Shown here piece by piece: positions 26,011-37,610 of a stretch of 64,000 nucleotides of DNA. The notes under the pieces were generated by a model. The model worked only from the letters and a program-made list of their open reading frames with translations, did not search any database and had not been told where the DNA came from. The stretch comes from Orbilia blumenaviensis (lineage: Eukaryota > Ascomycota > Orbiliomycetes > Orbiliales > Orbiliaceae), in assembly GCA_036872755.1 (NCBI GenBank), contig JAVHNS010000008.1:992001-1056000 (forward strand). The letters run 5' to 3'. Position numbers and translations under genes: made by a program. The stretch's first letter is position 1. Each line of letters opens with the position of its first letter.

Positions 26011-28121
26011 ATGGGAGGACAAAAGTTTACGGGTTTTCTACTGCACCTTAGCCTGTTGTCATCAGGTTACGTCGCCGCGAACGCCATTGACGTCGACAAC
26101 ACACGTGCAGAACTTTACTCCCTCGAAAAGCGTGTTGTCCCAGATGCACCAAACGGATACGTCCCGGCCCCTGTTGACTGCCCTTCAACCCGACCGTCGA
26201 TTCGGTCCGCTCGTGAACTCTCTGATGAAGAAACTTCATGGCTCAACAAGCGGAGGGATAACACAATACAACCATTGAGAGAATTTCTTACCAGAGTAAA
26301 CATCGCTGGTTTCGACGCTGGGGCCTATATAGACACAAACCGAAACAATGTCAGCCGGATACCGAATATTGGTATCGCGATGTCAGGGGGTGGATATAGA
26401 GCGTTGATGAATGGCGCTGGTGCGTTAGCTGCTTTTGATTCTCGAACGAATAACTCGACTTCCGCGGGGCATCTTGGCGGGCTTCTGCAATCCTCGACTT
26501 ATCTCTCAGGCTTGAGTGGCGGCGGGTGGCTTGTGGGAAGTCTGTCGCTCAACAACTTCACCTCTGTCGAGGCAATCGTTAATTCGACCCCTGATGAAAC
26601 GGGGTCACTATGGCAGTTCCAGAACTCCCTTTTTGCTGGGCCCGAAAAGAGCGAAGTACAACCACTCAGTGGCGGGAAATATTATGAGAATATTATCGAT
26701 GCTGTAACGTCCAAAGCGAAGGCTGGTTACAATACATCTTTGACTGATCTTTGGGGGAGGGCATTGTCCTTCCAGCTCATCAATTCGCCTGAAGGTGGAC
26801 CAGGTAATTCAATGCTTGAGTGTTATTTTGCCAATATTTCGTATCTCATAGCTAACTTCCTCGTAGGAATCACTTGGTCTGGGATTTCCGATGACCCTGA
26901 CTTCGTAGCTGCTAATGTCCCAATGCCAATTCTTGTCGCCGACGGAAGAGCTCCTGGCGAAATCATTGTCTCTCTGAACACAACAGTTTTTGAGTTTAAC
27001 CCCTGGGAGATGGGCAGTTGGGATCCTACTGTTTTTGGATTCGCTGTACGTATATCATATTATTATATTATTCGATCAAGGCATTCGCTAACATAACTTG
27101 TGATTAGCCCCTGCGTTACGTTGGCTCAAATTTCTCTCAGGGTACAGTGGTTAGAAACGAGCAGTGTGTCCGAGGCTTCGATAACGCTGGCTTCGTCATG
27201 GGCACGTCTTCATCGCTTTTCAACCAGTTCCTTCTTAACTTCGACGATGTTGCTAGCTCTATTCCTAGCCTATTCAGAGGTCTTGTGGAGGACATTCTAA
27301 AAACCCTGAGTGGTGATGAAAATGATATTGCTGATTGGACCCCAAACCCATTCTATCGGTGGAACCCTCAAACAAACCCTAGCGCTGAGTCTAAACGCCT
27401 TACGCTAGTAGACGGCGGAGAAGATCTGCAGAATCTTCCCCTCCAACCCCTCATCCAGCCTGAACGTGAGGTTGATGTTATCTTCGCTGTTGACTCGTCC
27501 GCCGATACACTTGCGCCAGGTGCAAACTGGCCCAACGGAACCGCGCTAGTTGCCACTTATGCCCGCTCTATTAGCGGCAAATTGAACAATGGAACCGGGT
27601 TCCCCTCTATTCCTGACCAGAATACCTTCGTCAACCTCGGATTGAATACCCGCCCGACATTCTTTGGCTGCGATGCGTCAAACTTCACTGGTGTCGTCCC
27701 TCCGCTCCTTGTTTATATTCCCAACCACCCATTCATCTATAACTCCAACGTATCGACATTCACTGCATCTTATAACATTTCTGAGAGAAATACGATCATT
27801 CAAAATGGCTACCTTGTTGCAACGAGAGGTAATTCAACCCTGGACTCGAACTGGCCTCAGTGTGTTGGATGTGCGATTATGAGTAGAACCTGGACTCGGG
27901 ATCGCGCTACTATTCCAGATGTTTGCAACCAGTGTTTCAATCGGTATTGTTGGAATGGAACCCGCGCATCTGAACAGCCGGCAGAACCCTATGAGCCAAC
28001 AAGTGTTTTCACTGAGGTTAACCTTGCGGAGAATAAGAAGAATGGCGCCATGAGCCTTGAACCGAGTACTGCTATGTCCCTTCTGGCGGTCTTCGGGGCA
28101 ATATCCATGATGATGCTTTGA
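26011..28121 (+). CDS. PLB: Secreted GPI-type lysophospholipase (phospholipase B)
   Basis: Three exons, 26011-26803, 26867-27045 and 27108-28121, give about 661 residues, the usual length. The enzyme deacylates phospholipids and lysophospholipids at the cell surface. The ATG at 26011 starts a signal peptide (residues 1 to about 23). Family blocks are [19 protein letters not shown] (oxyanion and Arg130 region) and [17 protein letters not shown] with nucleophile Ser169 in GLSGG. In the third exon [16 protein letters not shown] carries the catalytic Asp. The first intron is 63 nt with no stop in frame, so a simple frame reads straight through it; splicing is favoured because it yields the expected GGPGITWSGI. 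The C-terminus ends with a hydrophobic segment after a Ser/Thr-poor spacer, a likely GPI-anchor signal. Many Asn-x-Ser/Thr sites fit heavy N-glycosylation. Confidence 0.95.
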
Positions 28122-29143
28122 GCCCAGTAAGGGATGCATTTTTCTTTTCGCCACTATTTAAGTATATAATTGCATTTTGGGGAGTGCGTTTTGGAGTGCA
28201 TTTTAGGTTTGTTCTTTGCCTGTCCATTTAGCTTCAGCTCAGGCGACGGTTGTCAGTGTTTGCACCGTCTCAAATTCGCAGCCTCTGGGAATGTCTATGT
28301 CCTAGGACCGAGACTATCTTCCGCATTTGTATTTTATTTTAGTTTATTTTTAATTTATGTCCATATTAGGGTCTTTCTCTTCTCAAATTTCAAATATCTT
28401 TTTGTTATCATATACTGTTCCCTAAAAGTTCCACAACAGCAACGAAGGGGTGACTATCTCCAGAGTTAAACATGATGTGTAAATCCACCCACTAACACAC
28501 CACTGTCTTCGCAGTACCAATCTCAGAGTCTTTATGATTAGGTAATGGGTACCGAGTTCGAGGATTGTGGAATTTTCTCCATGCTTGAATATCCACCGAT
28601 CGAATCCAGTTGTCAGGATTTGGAGGTTGTACAAAAAATGCAGGCCGTGCGACGATGCACGAGACCTTTTACTTGCATGAATTTAGTCGAACGAATCTTA
28701 TCCAGTGGTTGAAACCCCGCATGGGTCGGCTGCGCTATCAGAATCGGCGATTGGTTCTTATGCGAAGTGCCTTATCTTTCAGGCAGTTGAGCGAAGAGAC
28801 TTGTCAAAATCAAGATTTCGGCCACGAAAATTGGCAGCGGGAAGACTTCTATCTATGAACCTGTCTCAGAATAGGCCGCAGTCTTTGAAAAAACAGTAAT
28901 GGATCAGGCAGCGCTCCACCAGGGTTCGAAGGGCAGACCAACGGACACTTCGTTCGCCCTCGAAAAGTCTTTAAAATGGAGGCCGAAGGACCTCCCAAAA
29001 ACTCATACCCTCAGCGTCAAGATTTCTTTTCAGGTCTTTCGTCTCTAACGTCCCTTTTTTTTGGATTCGCAGCGTATGCATTGCTTTAGTTTTCCGTTCC
29101 GATAGCGCACGTGCGGTGAACACGATAGAATCCGGATTCCAAA
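28122..29143. other. Intergenic region
   Basis: 3' flank of the phospholipase gene and promoter of the transporter gene. Several short overlapping open frames occur on both strands without motifs. No gene is supported. Confidence 0.55.
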
Positions 29144-30918
29144 ATGACACGCGCCGAGACTGAGGAAATCCCTGGAACCGAGAGAATTTTCGAAGGCGAC
29201 CAGTCGGAAATTCTCCTCCTCCCGCACCCAACCGACAGCCCAAATGACCCCTTGAATTGGAGCCGGAAGCGGCGATACTGGTTGGCATTCTTGGTTTGCT
29301 ATTATACTGGCTTTACAGCTGCGACCGCAAATGATGCAGGAAGCACTGCAGAACCAGTCCTGAACGAGCTGGTAAGGGCCTTGTGCTCCCATAAACAAAT
29401 GTGTTGAACCGACAACATGCATCGACTTCGTATTCAAGGCATACGAGGCTGATACTTTCATAAACCAAGGGGATATCATACGAAATATACAATGACGCCG
29501 CAGGAGTCCTTTTCGCCGGAATCGGGTACTTTGCGCCATTCATCGCTGCACTGGCAACCCTTTACGGAAGGCGCATCGGTTATCTCGTCTCCATGATCTT
29601 AGGTCTCATCGGTTCCATCTGGTTCGCCAAAGTCAAGGGTATTGGGGACACTATCGGCAACCAATTGTTTGTAGGAATGTCAGAATCCGGTGCAGAAACG
29701 ATTGTTCAATTGTCTCTTATCGATGTATTCTACTCGCACCGGATCGGAACCGCACTAGCCATCTACATTCTTGCGACTTCGATCGGTACATACCTTGGGC
29801 CACTCATCGGCGGGTACATTTCTGGGGGCCCTCTGGGATGGAGATGGGTTCCGTGGTTGAATGCGATCCTCTATGCATCATCATTTATTGTCTTCTATTT
29901 TGGGCTAGAGGAAACATATTTTGATCGTGAACGGTACCTTCAATATTATGCGACGGACACACCAGGGGTAGTGGTCAAGGGCGAAAAGGATGCAGCTGCA
30001 GGCCCGACAGGCGAGAAAACCCTAGGCGAAAAAACGTCAACTGACAACGAGGACCCTGAAAAGAAGGCTGGGGCAAACGAAACAACTGGCCCGCCGGAAC
30101 CTCTCATTCAACGGGGGAAAGACCCAAGGATCAAAAAGACATATTGGGAAAGTATTGCCCTAATTACCCCAGCAAGCAATCTGAGAGGATGGGGTACCAA
30201 GCAATATTTTCAGCGTCTCATCCAGGGTATGCGAGTCTTTGCGTTTCCAGCTGTCATCTATTCTGGATTACAATGGGGTGCACAAGATGCCTGGCTAAGT
30301 TTCTACCTTACAACTATGGATGATCTTTGGTATGGGGAGCCCTGGAATTACAGCAACTATGGGGTGGCACTTATGAATGTGCCTTGCCTTATTGGTGCAG
30401 TTATTGGTTGCTTATACGCTGGTCCCTTGAGCGATTGGTTTTGCCTTTGGATGGCGAAGAAGAATAATGGTATGAAGGAAGCCGAGTACCGGCTTTGGCT
30501 GGGCCTTGCCAATATGATCATATCTCCAGCTGGACTTCTCGTCTTCGGGATCGGGAGCGCCAGAGGCTGGCCCTGGCCTCCGCCATATATAGGTCTTGGT
30601 TTGATCGGCTTCGGGTGGGGATGTTCAGGCGATATTGCTATGGCATACCTGGTAGATTGCTACCCGGACATGGTTATCGAGGGTATGGTTGGTGTGGCTG
30701 TTATTAATAATACTTTGGGCATGATTTTCACTTTTGCTTGCAGTCATTTTATTGCAGCCGCTGGAACGAAGAATTCGTATATCATTATTGCCGTATTGCA
30801 GTTTTTCTTTGCGGGGTTGACGATTCCAATGATTAAGTGGGGGAAGAGTATTAGAAAGTGGACTGCGCCGAGTTATAGGCGTTTTCTAGAGATTAGAGAT
30901 GGCCTAGATCGGCACTAA
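29144..30918 (+). CDS. MFS (DHA1-type) drug/polyamine transporter-like protein
   Basis: Two exons, 29144-29371 and 29470-30918, give about 558 residues. It has the plan of fungal 12-TM major facilitator proton antiporters in the plasma membrane. A soluble N-terminus carries DSPNDPLNWSRKRRYW just before the first membrane helix. Splicing forms NELGISYEIYNDAAGVLF. Next come LYGRRIGYLVSM at the first cytoplasmic loop (RxGRR-like) and the long helix TALAIYILATSIGTYLGPLI followed by GGYISGGPLGWRWVPW. A charged Lys/Glu-rich central loop lies between the two six-helix halves. The second half ends with IIIAVLQFFFAGLTIPMI. Substrate is unknown; the NDPLNW motif is common in the HOL1-like branch. It is not in a gene cluster with obvious toxin or metabolite enzymes. 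Confidence 0.92.
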
Positions 30919-31357
30919 ATGGCTACGTTTACACACGTTGCCAACGAAGCGTCGTATACTATGAGACTAGCGTTACATACTATGCTTGCGTGGTTTAATG
31001 CCTTCCTTTATGTACCTAATAGTTTTAGATTTGAATACAGTTTGTGATTAGCACACTAAACATTTGTTAATTTCTCATCATACAGTCTACTTCAGAGTCC
31101 CCTCTCGTTCAATCCTCTCATATCGTGTTTCCAAGCCTACTTTCGCCAAAATCCATTCCGTTCTGTCTCTTCACATATTCGTTGAGTGTGCGATATACTT
31201 TGCACAGCATGGGGATCCGAACCATTTACGAACATTAGAGTGCGAACCTGAGAACAGAACTCGGGGGTATGGTGTCCTGTATTATATATTCCCAAAGGAT
31301 AAGAGGTCATTGGAAACCTATTATTATCGCCTGTTCGCAAGTACGTACTAGGTATTC
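30919..31357. other. Intergenic region
   Basis: 3' flank of the transporter gene and upstream flank of a small possible gene. Nothing else is seen. Confidence 0.5.
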
Positions 31358-32074
31358 ATGGCTGGTGCGATTCCCTCGTGGGCACATATATACTCTATCA
31401 TCAAGGAGGACTCGCCACTCAGAGAGCGATTCCTACCTGATCCTATCCGTGCCCGACCTAAAGCAACACACCTTGGGGCTATCTCTCAGGTATCAGATCT
31501 GTCCCAAAATATTCAGTCAAATCGGGGAGAAATTGCCTATTTAAGGAAATCTCTTCCGCTCCAAATCTTCAACCTCTGGAAGTCTGGTAGTGTGGATTTA
31601 GTTCGATGGTATGGCTTTATGCCGCTTGCCAAATATATGACACTGAAAGACCGGGGCCATTTCAATCCACGATCTCGGGTCGTTTGAAACTGTTAAAATC
31701 GAAATATCGATCAAGGACTATAAGCAAGGGACATCTAACAATTCATGGTGCTCTAAAGTGTACAAGAAATTCTCCGCCGAGTAATATCCGAGCAGTCTCA
31801 TTATGAGTCATATATGGACTGGGCAGCTCATTATTACGAGCCTCCAAACAAGATTCAATCAAAACGAGATAAACTTAGGAAGCTACTTGAAAGCAAAAAA
31901 AAAAAACTTGAGTTGGAGCTTTTATGTTTGTATCTTGCCAACCGGGCATTTTCACATTCCCATGCTCGAAGCGCAGGGTCAACTCGAGCACACCGGTATA
32001 TGCTTCACCAGGGACTTACCAACCAACGTTGCAACCGGAAGTTGTGGATAACTACTTCTGGGATACGATCCTAG
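31358..32074 (+). CDS. Hypothetical protein, possible two-exon gene
   Basis: An ATG frame at 31358-31678 begins MAGAIPSWAHIYSIIKEDSP and contains RERFLPDPIRARPK. It joins in phase, across a possible 114-nt intron (donor GTCGTT, acceptor GAG-CAG, CTAAC-like branch site), to 31793-32074. That second part has SYMDWAAHYYEPPNK and a Lys/Leu-rich helix with LESKKKKLELELLCLYLA. The result is about 200 residues. The amino-acid composition of both parts looks coding, but the donor is weak. A third stretch in another frame (31683-31781) also reads protein-like up to a stop, so a frameshifted relic is a real alternative. I do not recognise the family. Confidence 0.4.
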
Positions 32075-32525
32075 TCGCCCTGCTCATCAATAATGTATAC
32101 CCAATACCTCATAATTAAATACAAGAAACCATCTGAAAATTGCGTTGAACTCATACTTCACAAGTTTTTGTATATACAATATCCTTGGCGTTCAGATTGA
32201 TATGCCGGTTGGTTTTATATAATTATTATGTATGTATGTTCGGCGGGTGTTATTTATGATTGAGGGACAAGCTTTCAAGAAGACTCGGAGATTTATACCT
32301 AAAAGGGACCTTCAAGGTCTCCTTTCGTACCGATAGTTTGAGTGTGTGGGTGCTGAAATATGGAAGATGGTATACCAAGTTCTTATAAGCATAATGGCGG
32401 TATCAAAATCCTTATCGATTATAATTCTTACAATTTTGCTGTCGATATTTAGGTACTTAATAGACTTTTAAACACAGGTAGAAACAAATAAACAACGGAT
32501 ACAGTTTTGGTTTAAATGTCATTGC
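32075..32525. other. Intergenic region
   Basis: AT-rich stretch between two convergent genes. It includes the 3' flank of the pepsin-like gene. Nothing else is seen. Confidence 0.6.
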
Positions 32526-33824
32526 CTAACTGGAGATAGCGGATGAGGCTGAAGAAGAAGCCGACCCGGCTATAGACACGTATTGTGAACAACCAGTTGC
32601 ATCCAAATATCTGTACCCGAAATTTCCACCAATAGCATCATACGCCAAATCAAAACAATTTAGAAGTTTTCTTCCGGTATTAACATAACCTGTCTTCGAG
32701 CTGATCCCGAAGGTATTTGGTTGCATAGGATTAGGGGATCCGACGACCCCGAAGTTAACATCCTTGAGCATGTTATACTTTACCGTGTAGAGTTGCGAAT
32801 TTCCTGGTATGGATATTTCAAACGTTGACCCGTTACCCCACTGGACTGGATCATTAGTAAAATAAGAATTCGGAATCCCAGTATCGACAAGAATGGTTCC
32901 GTTATTACTACCACCAGAGTTAACGTTATAGATCATTGGCGGTGTATCCCAGTCCCTGAAGCCTTCCACGTTCATTTGTGGGAGCGAAGTCCAGGCGAAG
33001 TCTTCAGTGATTGTCTTGTTTAGGCCCAAGTATATTCCATCATGCGTAATGACGTAGCCCTGGCAGAGGTCACTGCTTGAGCTAGTTGCTGGTTTTCCGT
33101 TGAAAGTAAGTGTGTCCAAGAACGGGTTGGCGTTTTGTGGCTCGCCTCTGCCGAATCCAATCCCCATATACGCGACATGTGGAATGTTGATGAGTTCCCT
33201 TTTCGCTATAGAGCCACCATCCCGATTGAATTTATGTCGCTTGCTTGTACAACCACCTGGAGAGCAGTTACACCCCCTCGCCGTTTTATTTGGAGGGCAT
33301 CTATGGCCATCTGTGGCACCATTAAAAGTTGGGCAGCAGACCTCCTTGTCCTTCACGAGGATCTTAGTCCGCATGGCATACGGCCCAAAGGACATGTTAA
33401 TCCATTCTTCATAGCCTTCTTCGAGCCAATGGCTACTGCTGTAAAAGATATGTGTGGGGACCGCTTTAGTGAAAGTAACATTAGGGAATAGGTTAATTGA
33501 GGCGACGATACCCGTGGATCCGGTATCAACTGTTGCGGTAATAGGGACTCCAGCTATTGAGATGTTGAGCTTTGGTGGGTCCACCCATTTATTAATTGGA
33601 AAGGCCCAGGGGGCGAAATAGGTATCCGCACAGGTTTTGGTATCCCACTGGAAGCCCTGAGTGGTAGTAGGGGCAGGGCAGCCAGCGTTTATCCTAGTTA
33701 TTTGCCGCTCCTCCAGGTTTGGGTCGGGGATCGCTACCGCTGAGGCGAGGCCAACGCCGATGGCAAGCCAGGGGAATTTAAGCCCTAGTAGCTTTTTGGG
33801 GCCCCGTTGTCTATAGCAAATCAT
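32526..33824 (-). CDS. Secreted pepsin-like aspartic peptidase homologue
   Basis: A single uninterrupted exon of 432 residues. An N-terminal signal peptide or anchor (hydrophobic residues 17-31) ends near SAVAIPDP. The pepsin fold is supported by two active-site motifs: ATVDTGSTG with Asp100 and ILVDTGIPNSYF with Asp314. This spacing fits a bilobed A1-type peptidase. The second loop lacks the usual DTGT/S (it is DTGI), which may alter activity. Between the lobes lies a Cys-rich insert with six cysteines in residues 163-192, unusual for yapsin-like enzymes and suggesting an extra disulphide-bonded loop. The C-terminus is a Ser/Ala tail without a clear hydrophobic GPI signal. Many N-glycosylation sites fit secretion. 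Whether it is catalytically active is uncertain. Confidence 0.8.
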   Translation of the reverse strand: MICYRQRGPKKLLGLKFPWLAIGVGLASAVAIPDPNLEERQITRINAGCPAPTTTQGFQWDTKTCADTYFAPWAFPINKWVDPPKLNISIAGVPITATVDTGSTGIVASINLFPNVTFTKAVPTHIFYSSSHWLEEGYEEWINMSFGPYAMRTKILVKDKEVCCPTFNGATDGHRCPPNKTARGCNCSPGGCTSKRHKFNRDGGSIAKRELINIPHVAYMGIGFGRGEPQNANPFLDTLTFNGKPATSSSSDLCQGYVITHDGIYLGLNKTITEDFAWTSLPQMNVEGFRDWDTPPMIYNVNSGGSNNGTILVDTGIPNSYFTNDPVQWGNGSTFEISIPGNSQLYTVKYNMLKDVNFGVVGSPNPMQPNTFGISSKTGYVNTGRKLLNCFDLAYDAIGGNFGYRYLDATGCSQYVSIAGSASSSASSAISS

Positions 33825-35962
33825 TATATGATTTTATTTTGGAGAGAATATGTGTAATATTAATATATCAACAACGACCACCTGAACAGGTAAAGGAGCA
33901 TATGCAGGCGTCCCGTCATGACCGTAGACGCCCCGGGCTGGTAATATTGGTATACTCTAATATATATAAACGGGCATATTTTGGGTTTTAGACATTGACT
34001 CCAATCGAGAGCGTTAGGTTTGCGGGAAAGTGAAACGTAATTTGAGGGTAAATTACTTCCTCGTTTGGTAGACTTCTTGTCCATCTCGAAGATGTTTGGA
34101 TGTGTTCGTTCTTTTGGTGTCCAGTGTTGTAACCTTTTTTCTATACGTTGGAATAAATTGTGTTGTGGGAATCATGACAGGGGTGGCACCAAAATCAAGG
34201 GTCCACTTCGCCACCAAGAATTCCGACCGACGATAAGGGTGGGATTCTCATGCAAGCCGTTCCGTCGCTCCGCTTGGGTATCGGTTACTAAACATACTAT
34301 GTATAGCGTCCAGGGCTCCTCCAATGGACAATCGGTTGAATCATTTTCTTTGGGTCCACAGGAATTCTAACCAGGGAATCAGGAGACTTCAGTGTAAATG
34401 TAACCAAAGTTGTCTTGCAGAACAGTAACACCATGCAGAATAATCTCGAACAGACGTCATTGGTGGGTCCGTCGGTTTCTGGAAGGAAACTTTATATCTC
34501 GAGATATACTGACCCTCAGGACCGGAAAGATTTAAGCATCATGAGGAAAGGCTGGTGGTCTGACTCTGAAAGGCGAGAACGCTATTAAAAGCATCGACTA
34601 GAGAAATGGTTCCTCGTTAACGGTTTACTTTCAACGGTGGTTTGTCTAAAACTTTTTTTCCAGAATGTAACGTCAAGACATCCAAGAAAATACTTTTGCA
34701 CAATTGGAATGTGACAATGGAGGGTCACGGGGAAATAAGGACGGGAACTCCGGGCTCTTAGTACCCAAAGGGAATATGTATTTCCCCGCTATTGATTTGT
34801 ACCGGCCCAGGTCTTTAACATGTTACTTAACTCTCGCCAACATGTTAACAAGTGCCGACTTAGCCTAACATACGAGAGGTGATAGGAATGTGACGGTGGC
34901 CGGGTATCTAAGTATAGGCAGCCCGCGACCTAATGACATGCCAGACCCTGCATACGATAGCGTAATCCAGACCGACCAGGATCATGATACTACCTGAAAG
35001 GCTAAATAATCGCGGCGACTTGAAGCTTCGAGCTCGAAGCCGGGACGCCTCCTCACTTTTGACTTTGTGTGGGTACTGGAAAGGCAGTTTTCAGCGGCAC
35101 GGAACATGCGATATTTTTTTCTCTCTTCGTGATATGATATGACCTCCCTCGCAATACCTTTCCGTAGTGGGGCTATGGATCCCAGAGGTTGCATGGGACG
35201 AGCTGAGCAAGCCCAGCTGCGTCTTGGATCACACCTACCTACCCTTACCGCTCTGTCGACGAAGGAGGGGAAGAGGTCCTAGGAATATTTTACGATTTGG
35301 GGATGCCGTATATAATGGGGTTAATATCCAGCCTTCTTTTGAAGTCTATCTTCTCACCAGTCATCCAAGATCAGATATCTCATATATCGCAAACTTGAAG
35401 TTACAAAGACACATTCGTTTTTCAAACAACTCTCGGTCAACGTGCTGATATCGTTAGAATCGGCACTTGTCACTCGTTATAAATCAACAGCCTTACAAGA
35501 ACAGAAAGTGACAGGCGGCATAATACCCACCTTCAGCCTCCTGCTTATTGGTTATCGGCGCCCAGCGACACAGGAAAATCAGAACTGGCCTGGACCTAAC
35601 CCTGGTTGCAGCATATCAGCTCCACCGTTTACGGCAGGTTGTTGGATCAAACCACTTGTCACAGCTGTCTTCAGCCTCTCGCTTTTCGGCTACCAACGCC
35701 AAAGCCCACTATCACCACTTTTTGCGTTGCGTGGAGGGGTTTCAACAGCATAATTAACAGAAGGGTCGATCCACTGCAGGATTTTGAGCGCAAATATTAA
35801 TATCGGCGCATAAAACCACCTTCGTTCAGCCTCTTTTTCGCGATTACTTTTTCCCTCTTCCCTCTTCCTATTCATTCAAATCCGCTTTAAATTTCGTGGG
35901 AGAGTTCTCCTCAATAAACATTCATCTTCTCTCCTTCGACACCGAGTCTACATACGAGTACT
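33825..35962. other. Divergent intergenic region
   Basis: About 2.1 kb between the starts of the pepsin-like gene (-) and the Crh gene (+), presumably with both promoters. A pyrimidine-rich stretch just before 35962 probably belongs to the Crh leader. No other gene is supported. Confidence 0.55.
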
Positions 35963-37610
35963 ATGCAAATACAAAGATTTATTCTGATAGCGGCAGCCTT
36001 ACTGCCTGCTACCTTTGCCCAGACTAGCTCTGACTGCAATCCCCTGAAAGGATGTAAGTACTTTCGTATTTCCGTAACCGATATATTTGTAAGCTTGTAG
36101 CTTTGCAAGTCGGTAGCATTTTTCGTTAGGATGGTAATGGAACTAACATGCCGGAATAGGCTTTAAGGACGATCCGGCCCTAGGGACAACATATACCTGG
36201 GATTATACTCAAAACCATGGGGATGCTCCAAGATTCGACATTGTCTCTTCCGCAGCACGAATCTCTTATCAAAACGATGGAATGCACATGTCCGTTCAGA
36301 TGAAAGGCGACTCGCCTACCCTTCAGTCTCAATTTTACATTTTCTGGGGTAAGGCCGAAATCGTCATGAAAGCTGGTCCTGGAGCCGGTATTGTTAGTTC
36401 TTTGGTCTTCCAGAGCGATGTTTTGGACGAAATTGATGTTGTGAGTAAATGGGCTGCCGAGCAATACCTCTGATGTGATATCTGTGAGTCCGAACAGGTA
36501 GACTAATTAACTGTCATCCAGGAATTTATCGGAAACCAACCCGGAAATGTTCAGACAAATATCTTCTCCAAAGGTAACCAGGATGTGCATATCTATGGCG
36601 CCAATACTGCTGTTGCAGATGCCGTTGGAACGTTCCACAAGTACACCGTAGATTGGACTCCTGAACAAATTACCTGGTCGATTGACGGAAACGTTGTCCG
36701 TGTCTTGACCCGAGCATCCCTGGGAGATGTCTATCCACAGACACCTATGCAAATCAAATTCGGCCCGTGGGCTGCTGGTGATCCGTCGAATGCACCTGGA
36801 ACCATTGAGTGGGCTGGTGGCCCTATTGACTATAGCTTGGCACCTTTTGACATGGTTGTCGCATCTTTGAGCATTACGGACTACTCCACTGGGGCGACTA
36901 AGTATCGCTACAGAGATAGTAGCGGCTCTTCTGGTTCTATTGAGATTACAGGAGGTGGAAACGTCAATCCTCCTCAACCACAGCCAACCTCCAGTGCTCC
37001 ACCACCACCACCCACCACCACTTCGACACCTCCTCCACCCCCACCTACAACCACATCTTCCAAGCCACCACCACCACCACCAACCACTACATCGACTCCT
37101 CCTCCGCCACCACCCCCACCAACTACTACCTCGAGTAAGTCCACTCCTCCACCTCCACCTCCGCCTCCTCCAACTACCACCTCAGAGCCGACTTCGACTT
37201 CTGAAACCACTACATCTACCACCGAGGAGCCGGAGACAACTACATCCAAATTGAACATTCCAACTAAGATTGTGACCACTTCTTCTTCTCCAGCTACGAC
37301 TTCTTCTTCCAAGCCTCCACCGCCAAAGCCTACTACTACAAGCTCCCAAGAAGAGGAAACAACGACTTCTGTGAAAGAGACCTCTACTTCTTACCGACCT
37401 ACCAAGTCGACCTCAGTTGAAACTACTCGTGCTTCCACGTCGAGCGAGCCGACTGAGCGCTCGGGAGAAACTACCTTCGCCACTGTTGTAGCCACTCAAT
37501 CGTCCAACGAACGTCTGGCCACCAACTCGGACGTCCCGAGCAGTGGTAGCAACATTGGTACCGGCTCTTCACTGATAATCGCCATTGTGGCGTTGTTCAT
37601 TCTCTTCTAA
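35963..37610 (+). CDS. GPI-anchored Crh-type GH16 chitin-glucan transglycosylase
   Basis: Three exons, 35963-36053, 36160-36440 and 36522-37610, give about 486 residues. Crh proteins cross-link chitin to beta-glucan in the cell wall. A signal peptide (residues 1-19, ending ATFAQ) precedes SDCNPLKGC, typical of the family. The GH16 catalytic box DVLDEIDVEFIG is rebuilt across the second intron and has the nucleophile and acid/base Glu. Further blocks are HKYTVDWTPEQITWSIDG, PMQIKFGPWAAGDP and NAPGTIEWAGG. The C-terminal third is a Pro/Ser/Thr stalk with repeated PPPPPTTTS units (about 36965-37190). It ends in a hydrophobic segment (SSLIIAIVALFILF) that is a good GPI-attachment signal. All catalytic residues are present. 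The stalk repeats probably vary in number between strains. Confidence 0.95.
36965..37200 (+). repeat. Proline/threonine-rich coding repeat
   Basis: Imperfect tandem units of the type CCACC(A/T)-rich then ACCACC encode PPPP-TTTS blocks of varying proline count inside the Crh stalk. The opposite strand is correspondingly GGTGG-rich. Repeat count is likely to be polymorphic. Confidence 0.85.

Noticed and set aside
13616..30918. Two P450 genes and an MFS transporter as a secondary-metabolite cluster
   Set aside because: No backbone enzyme or cluster regulator is present, and unrelated genes (mannanase, phospholipase) lie between them.
36974..37312. Glycine/valine-rich frame on the minus strand
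   Set aside because: It is the antisense shadow of the Pro/Thr repeat in the Crh gene.
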